DNA of 14,309 nucleotides from Paramuribaculum sp. GTDB lineage: Bacteria; Bacteroidota; Bacteroidia; Bacteroidales; Muribaculaceae. The position numbers and the translations under genes were made by a program. Positions 14,293 to 14,309 of the stretch are shown here, piece by piece; the stretch's first letter is position 1, and each line of letters starts with the position of its first letter. The notes under the pieces are model-generated. The model was not told the DNA's origin and ran no database searches. It saw nothing but the letters and a program-made list of their open reading frames with translations. The stretch spans positions 1 through 14,309 of the forward strand of contig JAIDXU010000073.1 in the NCBI GenBank assembly GCA_029058455.1. The letters run 5' to 3'.

Positions 14293-14309
14293 AAACAAAC
14301 GGATTATCG

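Noticed and set aside
14293-14298. TTG start of aroB two codons before the ATG
   Set aside because: The ATG two codons later begins a normal AroB N-terminus, and nothing supports the TTG.

Overview
This 14.3 kb window looks like ordinary chromosome from a gut-type member of the order Bacteroidales. A Muribaculaceae-like relative is my guess from codon style (heavy use of CCC, GCC and CTC) and gene content. Three things point to the phylum. Several genes have promoters of the Bacteroidota type (-33 TTG/TTTG, -7 TAnnTTTG). Most starts lack a Shine-Dalgarno sequence. The proteins include a long PpiD-like protein, an OmpH lipoprotein and an outer-membrane protein with a carboxypeptidase-regulatory-like N-terminus. 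I see no insertion sequence, CRISPR array, tRNA, rRNA or prophage block.

Layout. 1-273: hairpin-rich leader and promoter. 274-2031 (+): phosphohexomutase. 2032-2329: promoter, structured RNA and terminator-like hairpin in front of metK. 2330-3649 (+): metK. 3650-3894: long leader. 3895-5973 (+): PpiD/SurA-like periplasmic folding factor, ending in a strong terminator. 6090-7310 (+): iron-sulfur L-serine dehydratase, closed by a 15-bp hairpin. 7475-9745 (-): TonB-dependent-receptor-like outer-membrane protein. 9917-10516 (-): OmpH/Skp-like lipoprotein. 10517-10805: divergent promoter region with a perfect inverted repeat. 10806-12266 (+): pepD. 12364-13218 (+): phage-type N-acetylmuramidase with an export signal. 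13219-14292 (-): aroB, whose stop codon abuts that of the muramidase.

The genes are mostly housekeeping: sugar-phosphate interconversion, SAM synthesis, serine catabolism, dipeptide breakdown and the shikimate pathway. The exceptions are the envelope functions (PpiD, OmpH, the outer-membrane barrel and the muramidase). No multigene novel system is evident from the proteins.

The most interesting signal is non-coding. Upstream of metK a consensus promoter is followed by about 155 nt that can fold as a long interrupted rod: a 9-bp closing stem, a central bubble and nested 7-bp stems. It ends in a GC-rich terminator-like hairpin whose 5' arm and loop overlap the closing stem. This could be a 6S-like stand-alone RNA or a cis-acting attenuator of metK. 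Terminator-like hairpins also lie in the leaders of ompH and pepD, and a 21-bp inverted repeat overlaps both divergent promoters there. All structures were found by eye and have not been tested by folding or alignment.
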